NCBI RefSeq assembly: GCF_023050945.1
Contig: NZ_JALKIM010000016.1
Location: 1 to 61,305, forward strand
Length of the DNA: 61,305 bases
Source: Anaerobiospirillum sp. NML120448
GTDB lineage: Bacteria; Pseudomonadota; Gammaproteobacteria; Enterobacterales; Succinivibrionaceae
Direction of reading: 5' to 3'
Shown: one piece after another, positions 53,098-61,305 of the stretch
Position numbering within the stretch: the stretch's first letter is position 1
Layout: each line of letters begins with the position of its first letter
Notes under the pieces: model-generated
What the model saw: the letters and a program-made list of their open reading frames with translations, nothing else
What the model was told of the DNA's origin: nothing
Databases searched by the model: none
Position numbers and translations under genes: made by a program

Positions 53098-54273
53098 CTA
53101 GTCGCCGTCGATGGAGTGCTTTACTCTGATGGAGTCGAAGTGGCGGCATGATGGGCATTGCCAGAACATCATAGAGGATTCAAAACCACAATTTACGCAA
53201 CTATAAGTTGCATGCAAGGCTATTTGAGCATCAACAATACTTTTAAGCTGCATAATGGTTTCACTTTGCCCCTCTTGATTAGGGTCTTTAGATCTCATAC
53301 CCATATAACAAGAAAAGAGCTTAATATTAGGTCGCTCTTTAATATAACCTAGTAAAAACTCTTGAGCTTGGCTGCGTGATTCATAAGTTTCTAAATACTT
53401 ACTTAAGGCAATAATAACAGCAGCGCTTTTGGTCTTAGAGGTAAGCTCCTCAAGCGCCTTTTTATATTGTTCATTAACTTGCCCTGCAAAACAGCGCTCA
53501 ATTAAGTCTAAACAAAAGGTACCTGTAGCCTTGTCTATGCTAGAGATTTGCGAAACTAGTTCTAAAACCTTGGACTGATAGCCACTTTTGCGCTCTTTAA
53601 TTAAGAGATCAGCCTTCATTAAACGAGCACGAATAGATTGAGGGTGAATAGTTAAAGCATGCTCTAAAAGTTTAAATGCTTCTTTAAGATTATTATCTAA
53701 TATGGCTTTTTGTGATAACTCACAATAGTACTGTGCTAAATGACTAAGGTAGCTTTGACTTAAAACATCTTGATTGTTTAAGCCAATTTCTAGTGCTTTG
53801 TTATAGTCACGCTCTTGCTCATAGAGTTTTACTAAAAGCTGAGCTGAGCTTTTTCTTTGGCGTGGGATTTCAATTAAATCTAATAAAATAGCCTCAGCAC
53901 GATCAAGCAAGCCTGCACTCATAAAATCACAAGCTAACTCAATTTGAGCTAATTCATTTTCATAAGGCTCTGATTGTTCATCATTAGCTAAAGTAGTATG
54001 TAATGAAATAGCCTTATCTACCTCGCCTCTTTGTCTAAAGAGATTGCCTAAAGCTAGAGAAGATTCAAAAGTTGGATGGGCCGAGTCCAAATAAGCAATA
54101 AACTCGTCCATAGCTTGTTCTTTTTTATTATTTAAGAGGAAATCCACTCCTCTTAAATAGTTTTGTGTTTGCTCGGTCTTTTTACTGGCGTGCCTATCCT
54201 TATAGGAGTTTTTTCCCATATAGTAACCATAGGCAGCTGCAATCGGAAGCAGTAAAAAGAGTAGTTCAAACAT
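53098..54273 (-). CDS. lapB: LapB, regulator of LPS synthesis (TPR protein)
   Basis: 391 residues. An N-terminal membrane helix (MFELLFLLLPIAAAYGYYMG) faces a chain of TPR repeats (about 35-340). A C-terminal rubredoxin-like metal knuckle has CVNCGF and CPSC. In E. coli LapB (YciM) guides FtsH to LpxC and so limits lipid A synthesis; the metal knuckle is needed. Length matches (E. coli 389). Encoded right after lapA, 111 bp apart. Confidence 0.96.
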   Translation of the reverse strand: MFELLFLLLPIAAAYGYYMGKNSYKDRHASKKTEQTQNYLRGVDFLLNNKKEQAMDEFIAYLDSAHPTFESSLALGNLFRQRGEVDKAISLHTTLANDEQSEPYENELAQIELACDFMSAGLLDRAEAILLDLIEIPRQRKSSAQLLVKLYEQERDYNKALEIGLNNQDVLSQSYLSHLAQYYCELSQKAILDNNLKEAFKLLEHALTIHPQSIRARLMKADLLIKERKSGYQSKVLELVSQISSIDKATGTFCLDLIERCFAGQVNEQYKKALEELTSKTKSAAVIIALSKYLETYESRSQAQEFLLGYIKERPNIKLFSCYMGMRSKDPNQEGQSETIMQLKSIVDAQIALHATYSCVNCGFESSMMFWQCPSCRHFDSIRVKHSIDGD

Positions 54274-54316
54274 AAATATTTAGTCTAGAGCTCTATATAT
54301 TGTCCTAACAAATACA

Positions 54317-54359
54317 AAGCCGCTGTCTTTAAAGATTAATCTTTAATTTGGCAGCGGCA
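54317..54359 (-). promoter_or_regulatory. Hairpin between lapA and lapB
   Basis: GCCGCTG/CAGCGGC with an inner TTAAAGATTAATCTTTAA palindrome. Only a short T run follows on the minus strand, so it may be partial termination or message stabilisation. Confidence 0.5.
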
Positions 54360-54384
54360 TTAATGTTAAACAAATAAGATAAGA

Positions 54385-54693
54385 TTATTGAGCATCAGCA
54401 GTTTTGGCCTGGCTAGCCTCTTGAATAGCTTTTTGTGCTTCTTTCTTAATACGCTTAGTTTCGCTCTTAGCGCCTTGAGCACGAGCCCACATCTTTACAG
54501 AGAAGAGCATTGAGATGTAAAGACCAATGATAATACCAACTACTATACCTACAACCATAACCATGGCTAAGGATAGATCAGCCTTTACAAATAAGAAATC
54601 GAAAGTAACCATGGCCTCATTAGCAGATCCAATGGTTAAACCTAAAACACATAATAAAATCAAAACAATGATGTAAAGCCAAAACTTTAACAT
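54385..54693 (-). CDS. lapA: LapA-domain membrane protein
   Basis: 102 residues. Two membrane helices (about 1-22 and 40-64: YIIVLILLCVLGLTIGSANE, MVMVVGIVVGIIIGLY) with a NEAMVTFDFLF segment between, then a cytoplasmic K/A/Q helix. Matches the LapA (YciS) family, partner of LapB at the inner membrane in LPS assembly. The ATG at MLKFW is preferred, with GGGTG five bases upstream; an ATG four codons earlier has no spacing for a ribosome-binding sequence. Confidence 0.9.
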   Translation of the reverse strand: MLKFWLYIIVLILLCVLGLTIGSANEAMVTFDFLFVKADLSLAMVMVVGIVVGIIIGLYISMLFSVKMWARAQGAKSETKRIKKEAQKAIQEASQAKTADAQ

Positions 54694-55118
54694 ATGGACA
54701 CCCATTCTTAAAAAACCTATTGGCTTTATAGCCTATTGGGGCATTATAGCAAAAAAATTTACTATCAAGCCCTATTACATCATACAAGCTCTGCACGGTT
54801 CACACTTTTATAATTTATTGTCAAACCTTGATAAGCAATTTAACATCTCAAACTAGCATATTATTCAGGCAAGATTCCTATTCTTACTTAACTGTAAGAT
54901 TCATGATATTTTTTGTACCTAGATATTTAGCTTAGCACTAGTTTAGTTTTAGCTTATACTAAGAATATTCTTGATTATATATAGCTTGGCTAAGCTTTGA
55001 CTCATTGACAATAGTCTAAATATTTAGGAACTTAACATTAATACTTAATTGACGATAGTTAAGTCAAAGCAGAGTTTGTTTATTTTGCTTATCTTTCCCT
55101 AGCTATTAAGGAGCATTT
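54694..55118. other. Divergent region between lapA and the Maf-type gene
   Basis: AT-rich, no gene. Promoters for lapA-lapB and for the 55119 gene should be here. AAGGAGC precedes the latter. Confidence 0.35.
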
Positions 55119-56762
55119 ATGGCCATTAGATCATCTGCACAAGAGATTGAGACTTTCAAAGCTAATCTCGATCTGTTAATGCCATATCATGATCATCAAT
55201 TGCTCAATACTATAGCTAAGGGACTATATACCAGTTCAGATTTTACTTATGGTGAAATTAAGGGCTTGAGCAAAGCCATAGTGATTAATCGCATCCAAAT
55301 GTACTCTCGTCATAATGTACAAGAGGAGTGCAAACTCTTATGCTCACATTTACCTTTAGCCAAGGTTTACCAAATCCCTGTATGTCAAAACACTATTGAT
55401 GAAGTTGAATACAGCCTTTTCCCTAATCGTAAGGCCATTAGAGAGCAAGCTAGAGCACAATACTTACAAGAAAGTATAGTTAACGATGAAATTTTATCTA
55501 ATACTATTAAGCCCTCACAGGTGGACACCAGTGACTTTCCTGAGCTCTCTCAAGGCTTAGTTATTACTAATGCCTCCGATGAGGCTTTTGCTCCTCAAAG
55601 AGAAGATCCGCCTAAAGTTACCATTTATGGCGTAGCTGCTGCTCATGTTGTTGAGTATTTAACTAACCTTTACCCTAATCTGGAAATTAACGTAGTAGTT
55701 TTAAATCCAGAGATTACGGCTATTATGCTAAGTTTAGACCCTCTTATGGGTAAAAGATTAGCACATAAAAATGTCCATTTAATTGAAGGTCAAGATGACA
55801 CTCCTATCTTTAATAATAGAGTAGTCTTATTACCTGAGTTAATGTTGGTTCCACAATTTAACGCCCGTTTAAAACAACGCTTGTTATTTAATATGGAGCG
55901 CAACTATAACAGTCTCATCTCTAATAAAAAGCAGCGTAATCTTAACCAACTAATTGCGCAATATAACTATCCGAACACTATCAAAGCACCACAGCTTACT
56001 AGCGATGTTATAAAAACCAGTGAAGAAATAGCCTTAGTATTTCCTGGAGCTAGTTTAGAGGATAGTTTTGATCGTTTGTGCGAGTTAAAAAATCAGGGCG
56101 CTTGTGTTATTGCCTCTGATACTGCCTTACCTTTTTTAGAAAAGAAAGGTTTATCACCTAATATAGTTGTTTCAAATGATATTGGCATTTATAAAATGGC
56201 AGGAGACAACAATATTCTGCCTGGCCAATTTTTTATGAAAAAGCACTTTTATGATCAGAGCACTTTAATTTACAACTCTAAGACGCATCTGCTCATCCCT
56301 GCTTTATTTAGCGGTAATAAGTATATTATTTATACTAATGATATGCACCGCTTAGAAATCCCTAAGATGGATAATGCTATTACAGATTTGGACATTACCT
56401 TATCCAACTCTAGCTTAATGATTTCATTAGCCATTAAGATGCAGCCACAAAGAGTTTATTTGTTTGGTTTAGACACTGTGGCTCGTAAAGATAGCTTTTA
56501 TGCAGGCTTTGATGATCAGGTAGTAAGTTACTTAGTTGCCCCTACTGATCTTAGTGATGTTGTGGATTGTAATGATGGCCGTGTTAGAAAGGCTTCGCAC
56601 AAGTTTACCGCCTCTAGATTGCATGTAGAGGAAATGGTTGAAAGCAACGTCCATATTGAGTTTATTAATTGCTCTCCATTTGGGGCCATTATTAAGGGCT
56701 GTACTTTAGATTTAGGCTCAAAATTCAATGTAGATTACTCAAACTACCAAACCCTAATCTAA
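55119..56762 (+). CDS. Maf-type (6-hydroxymethylpterin diphosphokinase MptE-like) glycosyltransferase
   Basis: 547 residues. A nucleotide-fold part at 167-200 (TIYGVAAAHVVEYLTNLYP then VVVLNPEI) precedes the MptE-like core at about 303-355: ALVFPGASLED, then CVIASDTALPFL and SPNIVVSNDI. This order matches motility-accessory-factor (Maf) proteins, which attach nonulosonic or other sugars to flagellin Ser/Thr in polar-flagellated bacteria. The usual GPS glycine/serine motif is PGAS here. No flagellar or sugar-biosynthesis gene is nearby, so it might modify another surface structure. Good AAGGAGC before the ATG. Confidence 0.78.
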   Translation: MAIRSSAQEIETFKANLDLLMPYHDHQLLNTIAKGLYTSSDFTYGEIKGLSKAIVINRIQMYSRHNVQEECKLLCSHLPLAKVYQIPVCQNTIDEVEYSLFPNRKAIREQARAQYLQESIVNDEILSNTIKPSQVDTSDFPELSQGLVITNASDEAFAPQREDPPKVTIYGVAAAHVVEYLTNLYPNLEINVVVLNPEITAIMLSLDPLMGKRLAHKNVHLIEGQDDTPIFNNRVVLLPELMLVPQFNARLKQRLLFNMERNYNSLISNKKQRNLNQLIAQYNYPNTIKAPQLTSDVIKTSEEIALVFPGASLEDSFDRLCELKNQGACVIASDTALPFLEKKGLSPNIVVSNDIGIYKMAGDNNILPGQFFMKKHFYDQSTLIYNSKTHLLIPALFSGNKYIIYTNDMHRLEIPKMDNAITDLDITLSNSSLMISLAIKMQPQRVYLFGLDTVARKDSFYAGFDDQVVSYLVAPTDLSDVVDCNDGRVRKASHKFTASRLHVEEMVESNVHIEFINCSPFGAIIKGCTLDLGSKFNVDYSNYQTLI

Positions 56763-56814
56763 GAGCTTCCCTAGACTGAGCTTGATTGTAGCTCCAGGCA
56801 CAAGAGCACCAGCC

Positions 56815-56900
56815 ATAAAGCTAGCGCTAGCGTTAGCGCTAGCGCTATGGCTAGCGCCATGGCGCAAGGTCTGGCCTTTGGCCAGGAGCGAGGCGCTAGC
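56815..56900. repeat. GC-rich self-complementary tract downstream of the Maf-type gene
   Basis: Runs of GCTAGCGCTAGCG, TTAGCGCTAGCGCTATGGC and TAGCGCCATGGCGC that can fold on themselves, just before the terminator. The same word set recurs at about 49960 and 52960. Confidence 0.75.
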
Positions 56901-56913
56901 CTTGTGCCTGGGC

Positions 56914-56957
56914 TAAAAAAAAACAAAAGGACTATTACTAGTCCTTTTGTTTTTTTA
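56914..56957. terminator. Bidirectional terminator between the Maf-type gene and pflA
   Basis: Arms AAACAAAAGGACT/AGTCCTTTTGTTT with a 6-base loop and A and T runs on both sides. Confidence 0.92.
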
Positions 56958-56971
56958 GAGCTTTGGTGAGG

Positions 56972-57733
56972 CTACTTTTTCAAAGATGCTTCGTATTCTT
57001 TAAAAGATTGCACGCCTAAAATTCTCTTGGCGTTCTCTTCACGCTCAGCAGTTGGAGTTTGAGTATCTTTTAACTTATAAGGAATACCCATCTCTTCATA
57101 CTTAAAGGCACCAAAAGAATGGTAAGGTAAGACTTCAATGCGCTTTACATTGCTCAAGGTCTTAATAAAGTCACTAAGCTGAGTTAAATAAACGTCATCA
57201 TCGGTATAGCCAGGTACTAATACGTGACGGATCCAGACATCTTTGTGTAACTCATCTAAGTACTTAGCACAATCTAAAATATTCTCATTAGGAAGGTGAG
57301 TTAATTCAATGTGCTTTTCATTATTAATGTGCTTTAAATCGAGCATGATCAAGTCGGTATACTTCATCAACTCATTAAACTTTGATAAGAAAGGCTCTTC
57401 ACGAGTAAAAGGTGCACCACAAGTATCAATGGTAGTATGAACACCCTCTTGCTTTAAAGCTTTAAAGAGCTCAATCATAAAGTCGATTTGTAATAATGGC
57501 TCACCACCAGAGCAAGTAACACCACCATCCTTACCCCAATAAGTACGATAGCGTAAGGCCTGCTTAACAATTTGCTCTACTGTCTTTTCCTCACCTGCTT
57601 CCATTTTCCAGGTATCAGGATTGTGACAATATAAGCAGCGCATCTTACAACCTTGTAAAAACACTACAAAGCGAATGCCTGGGCCGTCAACAGAACCAAA
57701 GGTTTCAAAAGAGTGAATACGTCCAGTGGCCAT
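56972..57733 (-). CDS. pflA: Pyruvate formate-lyase activating enzyme
   Basis: 253 residues. Radical SAM enzyme: GCKMRCLYCHNPDTW holds the CxxxCxxC cluster ligands. The GGVTCSGGEPLLQ motif binds SAM, and LPYHSFG is near the C-terminus. It puts the glycyl radical on PflB. The start is the ATG at MATGRIH with GTGGAGAAAATA just before it; the GTG four codons earlier is part of that ribosome-binding sequence. Follows pflB on the same strand, separated by 438 bp and a terminator. Confidence 0.95.
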   Translation of the reverse strand: MATGRIHSFETFGSVDGPGIRFVVFLQGCKMRCLYCHNPDTWKMEAGEEKTVEQIVKQALRYRTYWGKDGGVTCSGGEPLLQIDFMIELFKALKQEGVHTTIDTCGAPFTREEPFLSKFNELMKYTDLIMLDLKHINNEKHIELTHLPNENILDCAKYLDELHKDVWIRHVLVPGYTDDDVYLTQLSDFIKTLSNVKRIEVLPYHSFGAFKYEEMGIPYKLKDTQTPTAEREENAKRILGVQSFKEYEASLKK

Positions 57734-58171
57734 TATTTTCTCCACAAAAAACCAAATTTAAGCCAAGTTTCAAGACATATATATGCTTGCACTTGGCTAA
57801 ACACCCCAATCTTACCGTCAGGAAAGCTTGCTCTTAGCAGGCTGCTCTGAGCAGCTTGCTGCGACAGTTTGCAGCTACAGCCTGCCGCTACAGCTTTATA
57901 TTTATAGCTTGCTGCTAGAGCTAACGGCTTGCACGCAAGCTGTTAGCTTGGCTTGGCTTAGCCAATCCTGGCTAGCCTAGCTTGGCTGTAGGGGTAGATG
58001 GGTTGGGGGGATGATATTACGTAAAACTTACAACAAGAGCATAGCAAGATTTGGCAGCTATGTCTGTGAAGATATTTTCCAATAAATAAAAAAGGGCGAC
58101 CATTTTTGGCCGCCCCTTTTTTATATTAACAGCCTCAAGCTAATTTAAGCTATTGGGGCGTTAACTTTTCA
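57734..58171. other. Gap between pflB and pflA
   Basis: Contains the pflB terminator and, at about 57825-57990, a tract of GCTGCTCTGAGCAGC, AGCTTGCTGC and CTTGGCTTGGCTTAGCC words, self-complementary and GC-richer than the surroundings. The pflA promoter must lie here if the terminator is efficient. Confidence 0.5.
58087..58124 (-). terminator. pflB terminator
   Basis: Arms AAAAAAGGGCG/CGCCCCTTTTTT (one G/C slip) around a short loop, with A and T runs on both sides. Confidence 0.9.
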
Positions 58172-60418
58172 TTACATGCTCTTGTGGCAAGTACGTGAAA
58201 TAACGTCTAACTGCTGCTCACGGGTTAAGTCGATGAACTTAACAGCGTAGCCAGATACACGGATGGTGAAGTTTGCGTACTCAGGCTTCTCTGGGTGCTC
58301 CATAGCGTCGATTAACTTTTCGGTACCGAATACGTTAACGTTCAAGTGGTGAGCGCCCTGCTCGAAGTAACCATCCATAACTTGTACTAACTTAGTAGTA
58401 CGCTCGCCAAGGTCGTGACCTAAAGCATCTGGAGAGATGGTTTGAGTGTTAGAAATACCATCTAATGCATACTCATATGGGAGCTTAGCAACAGAGTTTA
58501 AGGAAGCTAATAAACCGCTCTGCTCAGCACCGTAAGATGGGTTTGCACCTGGGCTTAATGGCTCACCAGCCTTACGGCCATCAGGTAAAGAACCAGTTGC
58601 CTTACCATAAACTACGTTAGAAGTAATGGTTAAGATAGAGGTGGTTGGCTCAGAGTCACGGTAGGTGTGGAACTTCTTAATCTTGTTTAAGAAGGTCTTT
58701 AATAACCATACAGCTAACTCGTCAGCACGGTCATCATCGTTACCGTAACGTGGGAAGTCACCCTCGGTCTCGTAGTCAACTACGATGCCCTGCTCATTAC
58801 GGATGGTCTTAACCTTGGCGTACTTAATAGCACATAAGGAGTCAACTACGTGTGAGAAGCCAGCGATACCAGTTGCGAAGGTACGACGTACATCAGTATC
58901 GATTAAGGCCATCTCAGCAGCCTCGTAGAAGTACTTGTCGTGCATGTAGTGGATTAAGTTGAGCACGTTAACATATAAGCCAGCGAGCCAATCCATCATG
59001 TCGTTGTAACGCTCCATAACCTCGTCATAGTTTAAGTACTCAGAGGTAATAGGACGTAACTTTGGACCTACCTGAACTAAGGTCTTCTCATCAACACCAC
59101 CGTTGATTGCGTAAAGCATGCACTTAGCTAAGTTAGCACGAGCACCGAAGAACTGCATTTCCTTACCAGTCTCAGTTGCAGATACGCAGCAGCAGATTGA
59201 GTAATCATCGCCCCAGATTGGACGCATTACATCATCGTTCTCGTACTGTACAGAAGAGGTAATGATAGAAATCTTAGCAGAGTAATCACGGAAGCCCTGT
59301 GGTAAGTTCTTAGAGTAAAGAACAGTTAAGTTAGGCTCTGGAGCTGGGCCCATGTTCTCTAAGGTGTGTAAGAAACGGAAGTCGTTCTTAGTAACCATGG
59401 AACGGCCATCCATGCCGATACCTGCCATCTCTAAGGTAGCCCATACTGGATCGCCAGAGAATAACTGGTTGTAAGATGGGATACGAGCAAACTTAACCAT
59501 ACGGAACTTCATAACGATATGGTCAACAAGCTCCTGAGCCTCACTCTCGGTTAAGGTACCGTCTTGTAAATCACGCTCAATGTAGATGTCTAAGAAGGTG
59601 GAGATACGACCTACGGACATAGCAGCGCCATTTTGAGTCTTGATGGCAGCTAAGTAGCCGAAGTATAACCACTGGAAGGCCTCACGGGCATTCTTAGCAG
59701 GACCAGAGATGTCGTAACCATAAGTGGCAGCCATCTTCTTCATCTCAGCTAAAGCACGGATCTGCTCGGAGATCTCCTCACGCTGACGAATGATGTCATC
59801 AGTCATGATGCCACAACCGCAGTTTGCTAAGTCTTCCTTCTTCTTAGCAATTAAGAAATCAATACCGTATAAGGCAACACGACGGTAGTCACCAACGATA
59901 CGACCACGGCCATAGGTATCTGGTAAACCAGTAATGATCTTGTTCTTACGAGCAGCACGCATCTCTGGAGTGTAAGCATCGAAAACGCCTTGGTTGTGGG
60001 TCTTACGATACTCGTTGAAAATCTGCTCGTACTTCTCGTTTGGAGTGTAGCCGTAGGTGGTGCAGGCCTCTTGAGCCATCTTGATGCCACCGTATGGCAT
60101 GAAAGCACGCTTTAAAGGCTTGTCAGTTTGTAAACCAACAACCTTTTCTAAGTCCTTAGTACCCTCACCAATGTAGGCTGCGCCGTAAGCATTGATACCA
60201 GAAACAATTTCAGTTTCCATATCGAGAACGCCACCCTTGGCACGCTCTTGCTTTTGAAGATCCTGTAAGATGCCCCAAAGCTTGTCGGTGTTTTCGGTAG
60301 CTGGAGCTAAGAAGGACTCGTCACCATTATATGCAGTGTAGTTAGATTGCACGAAGTCACGAACATCAATTTCGTCAACCCAGTGAGTACCCTTAAAACC
60401 ACGCCATTCTGCTCTCAT
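58172..60418 (-). CDS. pflB: Pyruvate formate-lyase (formate C-acetyltransferase)
   Basis: 748 residues; E. coli PflB has 760. Glycyl-radical enzyme converting pyruvate and CoA to acetyl-CoA and formate without oxygen. The two catalytic cysteines are in ICCCVSATE (the second and third Cys, about 410-411, match E. coli C418-C419). The radical Gly is in RVSGYAVKF (about residue 723). [17 protein letters not shown] and HYMHDKY are also conserved. The start is taken at MRAEWRG: the two-codon-earlier ATG directly abuts AGGAG, leaving no spacing. E. coli has A where the first Cys of the CCC stands. pflA follows. Confidence 0.97.
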   Translation of the reverse strand: MRAEWRGFKGTHWVDEIDVRDFVQSNYTAYNGDESFLAPATENTDKLWGILQDLQKQERAKGGVLDMETEIVSGINAYGAAYIGEGTKDLEKVVGLQTDKPLKRAFMPYGGIKMAQEACTTYGYTPNEKYEQIFNEYRKTHNQGVFDAYTPEMRAARKNKIITGLPDTYGRGRIVGDYRRVALYGIDFLIAKKKEDLANCGCGIMTDDIIRQREEISEQIRALAEMKKMAATYGYDISGPAKNAREAFQWLYFGYLAAIKTQNGAAMSVGRISTFLDIYIERDLQDGTLTESEAQELVDHIVMKFRMVKFARIPSYNQLFSGDPVWATLEMAGIGMDGRSMVTKNDFRFLHTLENMGPAPEPNLTVLYSKNLPQGFRDYSAKISIITSSVQYENDDVMRPIWGDDYSICCCVSATETGKEMQFFGARANLAKCMLYAINGGVDEKTLVQVGPKLRPITSEYLNYDEVMERYNDMMDWLAGLYVNVLNLIHYMHDKYFYEAAEMALIDTDVRRTFATGIAGFSHVVDSLCAIKYAKVKTIRNEQGIVVDYETEGDFPRYGNDDDRADELAVWLLKTFLNKIKKFHTYRDSEPTTSILTITSNVVYGKATGSLPDGRKAGEPLSPGANPSYGAEQSGLLASLNSVAKLPYEYALDGISNTQTISPDALGHDLGERTTKLVQVMDGYFEQGAHHLNVNVFGTEKLIDAMEHPEKPEYANFTIRVSGYAVKFIDLTREQQLDVISRTCHKSM

Positions 60419-61305
60419 AAACATCTCCTGTGAGAATATTTCAGAAACTTAGAAAACTTTCACTTAATTTGCTATCTACAAAATACAAATTAATGTTAAA
60501 AGTGTGAACCAAATCAAATCGAACGACGCTATTATTCAACGCACCCTTACTAAAAACAAGCATTAACTAACAAATTTTTTAAAATTCAAATGGGATATTT
60601 TTGAGCTCAAAAATCCCCTAAAAATGGCCTACGAATCGCTATTTATGTGTTATCTAGCTTGTTTATTCATAACTGTGGTCAATGGTGATTTTTTTAACTT
60701 TAACAAAAATTGCTCTTGTGCCATTGTTTAATTGAGCTCTATCTAAATTACGATAAATAAAGGCTTTTAAGGTTATATCCCCTCTTGTCTAGATATGTAA
60801 AATTTTGATTATTGCGCAAAATTTGCAGCAAATTGCTCGTTATAAAAAATCTTTTATTTAAATAAGATCTTTAATAAATGCTATTTATTAATAAAAACAG
60901 CCCTTTTCCCCCACTATAATCCCTTATATAAGCCATTTATAGCAATTGACAGTCTTAAGAGTTCCCCAAATTTAGGGGTTTTACCAAGCAGTTAAAGTGA
61001 TCAAAATGCGCATAACTTTCCCAAAATTCATGATTTTTTTAGCATCTTTAGTAATTACCTAAGTAAATTTTTGTTAGTCGCAGCTAACCTAGAGCAAAAA
61101 TACCGTGTATTTGGTGTTTATAAAGCTTGTCGACTGCCATTTTAGTTAGCTTATTTTCGTCATAAAGATGAGCAATCTTTGCAAGAAGAGCCATAAACTT
61201 ATCTAAGTTAAATTTTTAGTAATTTTTTATAAGTTTTTCTAATATTGGTTTTTTTAAAATTATGAAAATTTTGCCTTTTATGGCACTAAAGACATCACCC
61301 AACAT
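60419..61305. other. Upstream region of pflB
   Basis: 887 bp of AT-rich DNA with no credible gene. Long regulated upstream regions are usual for pflB in enterics, where FNR and ArcA act. No convincing TTGAT-N4-ATCAA palindrome was found by eye. A TTGCGCAAAATTTGCAGCAA stretch near 60813-60832 holds repeated TTGC/GCAA half-words. Confidence 0.4.

Noticed and set aside
60419-61305. FNR site (TTGAT-N4-ATCAA) upstream of pflB
   Set aside because: Expected from enteric pflB regulation, but no convincing match could be found by eye.

Overview
The window looks like chromosomal DNA of an anaerobic, fermentative gammaproteobacterium. The best guess is a Succinivibrionaceae-type organism (Succinivibrio/Anaerobiospirillum-like). 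The base composition is AT-rich. The gammaproteobacterial markers are lapA-lapB-pyrF, prmB-aroC, NfsA, SixA, an H-NS-family protein and a DnaT-like primosomal domain. The anaerobic markers are pyruvate formate-lyase with its activase, an oxygen-labile class I fumarase, and a NifU/NifS Fe-S assembly pair. The species assignment is inference; no rRNA or tRNA gene was recognised.

Layout. (1) 1-12,900 is an accessory region with a tandem family of large unknown proteins on the minus strand: two full copies of about 1,280 residues, each ending in a Lys/Ala/Thr-rich histone-H1-like tail, and one copy reduced to the N-terminal domain. The spacers between them are also duplicated. A 3.3-kb transposon with 116-bp inverted repeats, a 5-bp target duplication, an IS3-type transposase and a 1.1-kb hairpin-rich non-coding arm interrupts the left spacer. 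(2) 12,900-21,400 holds two small inverted-repeat elements, a GtrA-type membrane protein, an orphan 1,045-residue protein, a secreted Pro/Tyr/His-rich protein and a complete IS630-family element with perfect 31-bp ends and TA duplications. (3) 21,400-26,700 holds nifU-nifS, a MATE transporter and three tandem 95-bp terminator-like repeats. (4) 27,000-32,800 is a metal-efflux block: a Cu(I) ATPase with an extra C-terminal metal-binding domain, and a Zn/Cd-type ATPase whose metal-binding domain is a separate upstream gene. That pair has twin ArsR/SmtB-type palindromes around its promoter. (5) 33,000-45,000 holds a 2-hydroxyacid dehydrogenase, a DnaT-like protein with a very long disordered tail followed by folP, a ZIP transporter, pnuC-nadR, class I fumarase and a membrane-anchored coiled-coil protein. 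(6) 45,000-61,305 is mostly housekeeping: prmB, aroC-nfsA, sixA, an H-NS-like gene, pyrF, lapA-lapB, a Maf-type glycosyltransferase, and pflB-pflA.

How it fits together. Fumarase and PFL/PflA fit mixed-acid or succinate fermentation. NifU/NifS would supply Fe-S clusters to enzymes such as fumarase and the PFL activase. The ZIP importer and the Zn and Cu exporters suggest active metal homeostasis. PnuC/NadR salvages nicotinamide riboside for NAD.

Many intergenic stretches carry locally GC-richer tracts made of short self-complementary words (GCTAGCGCT, AGCTAGCT, CAGCTG and similar). They lie mostly near gene ends, in an otherwise AT-rich sequence. The least understood parts are the tandem large proteins, the non-coding arm of the transposon and these intergenic tracts.
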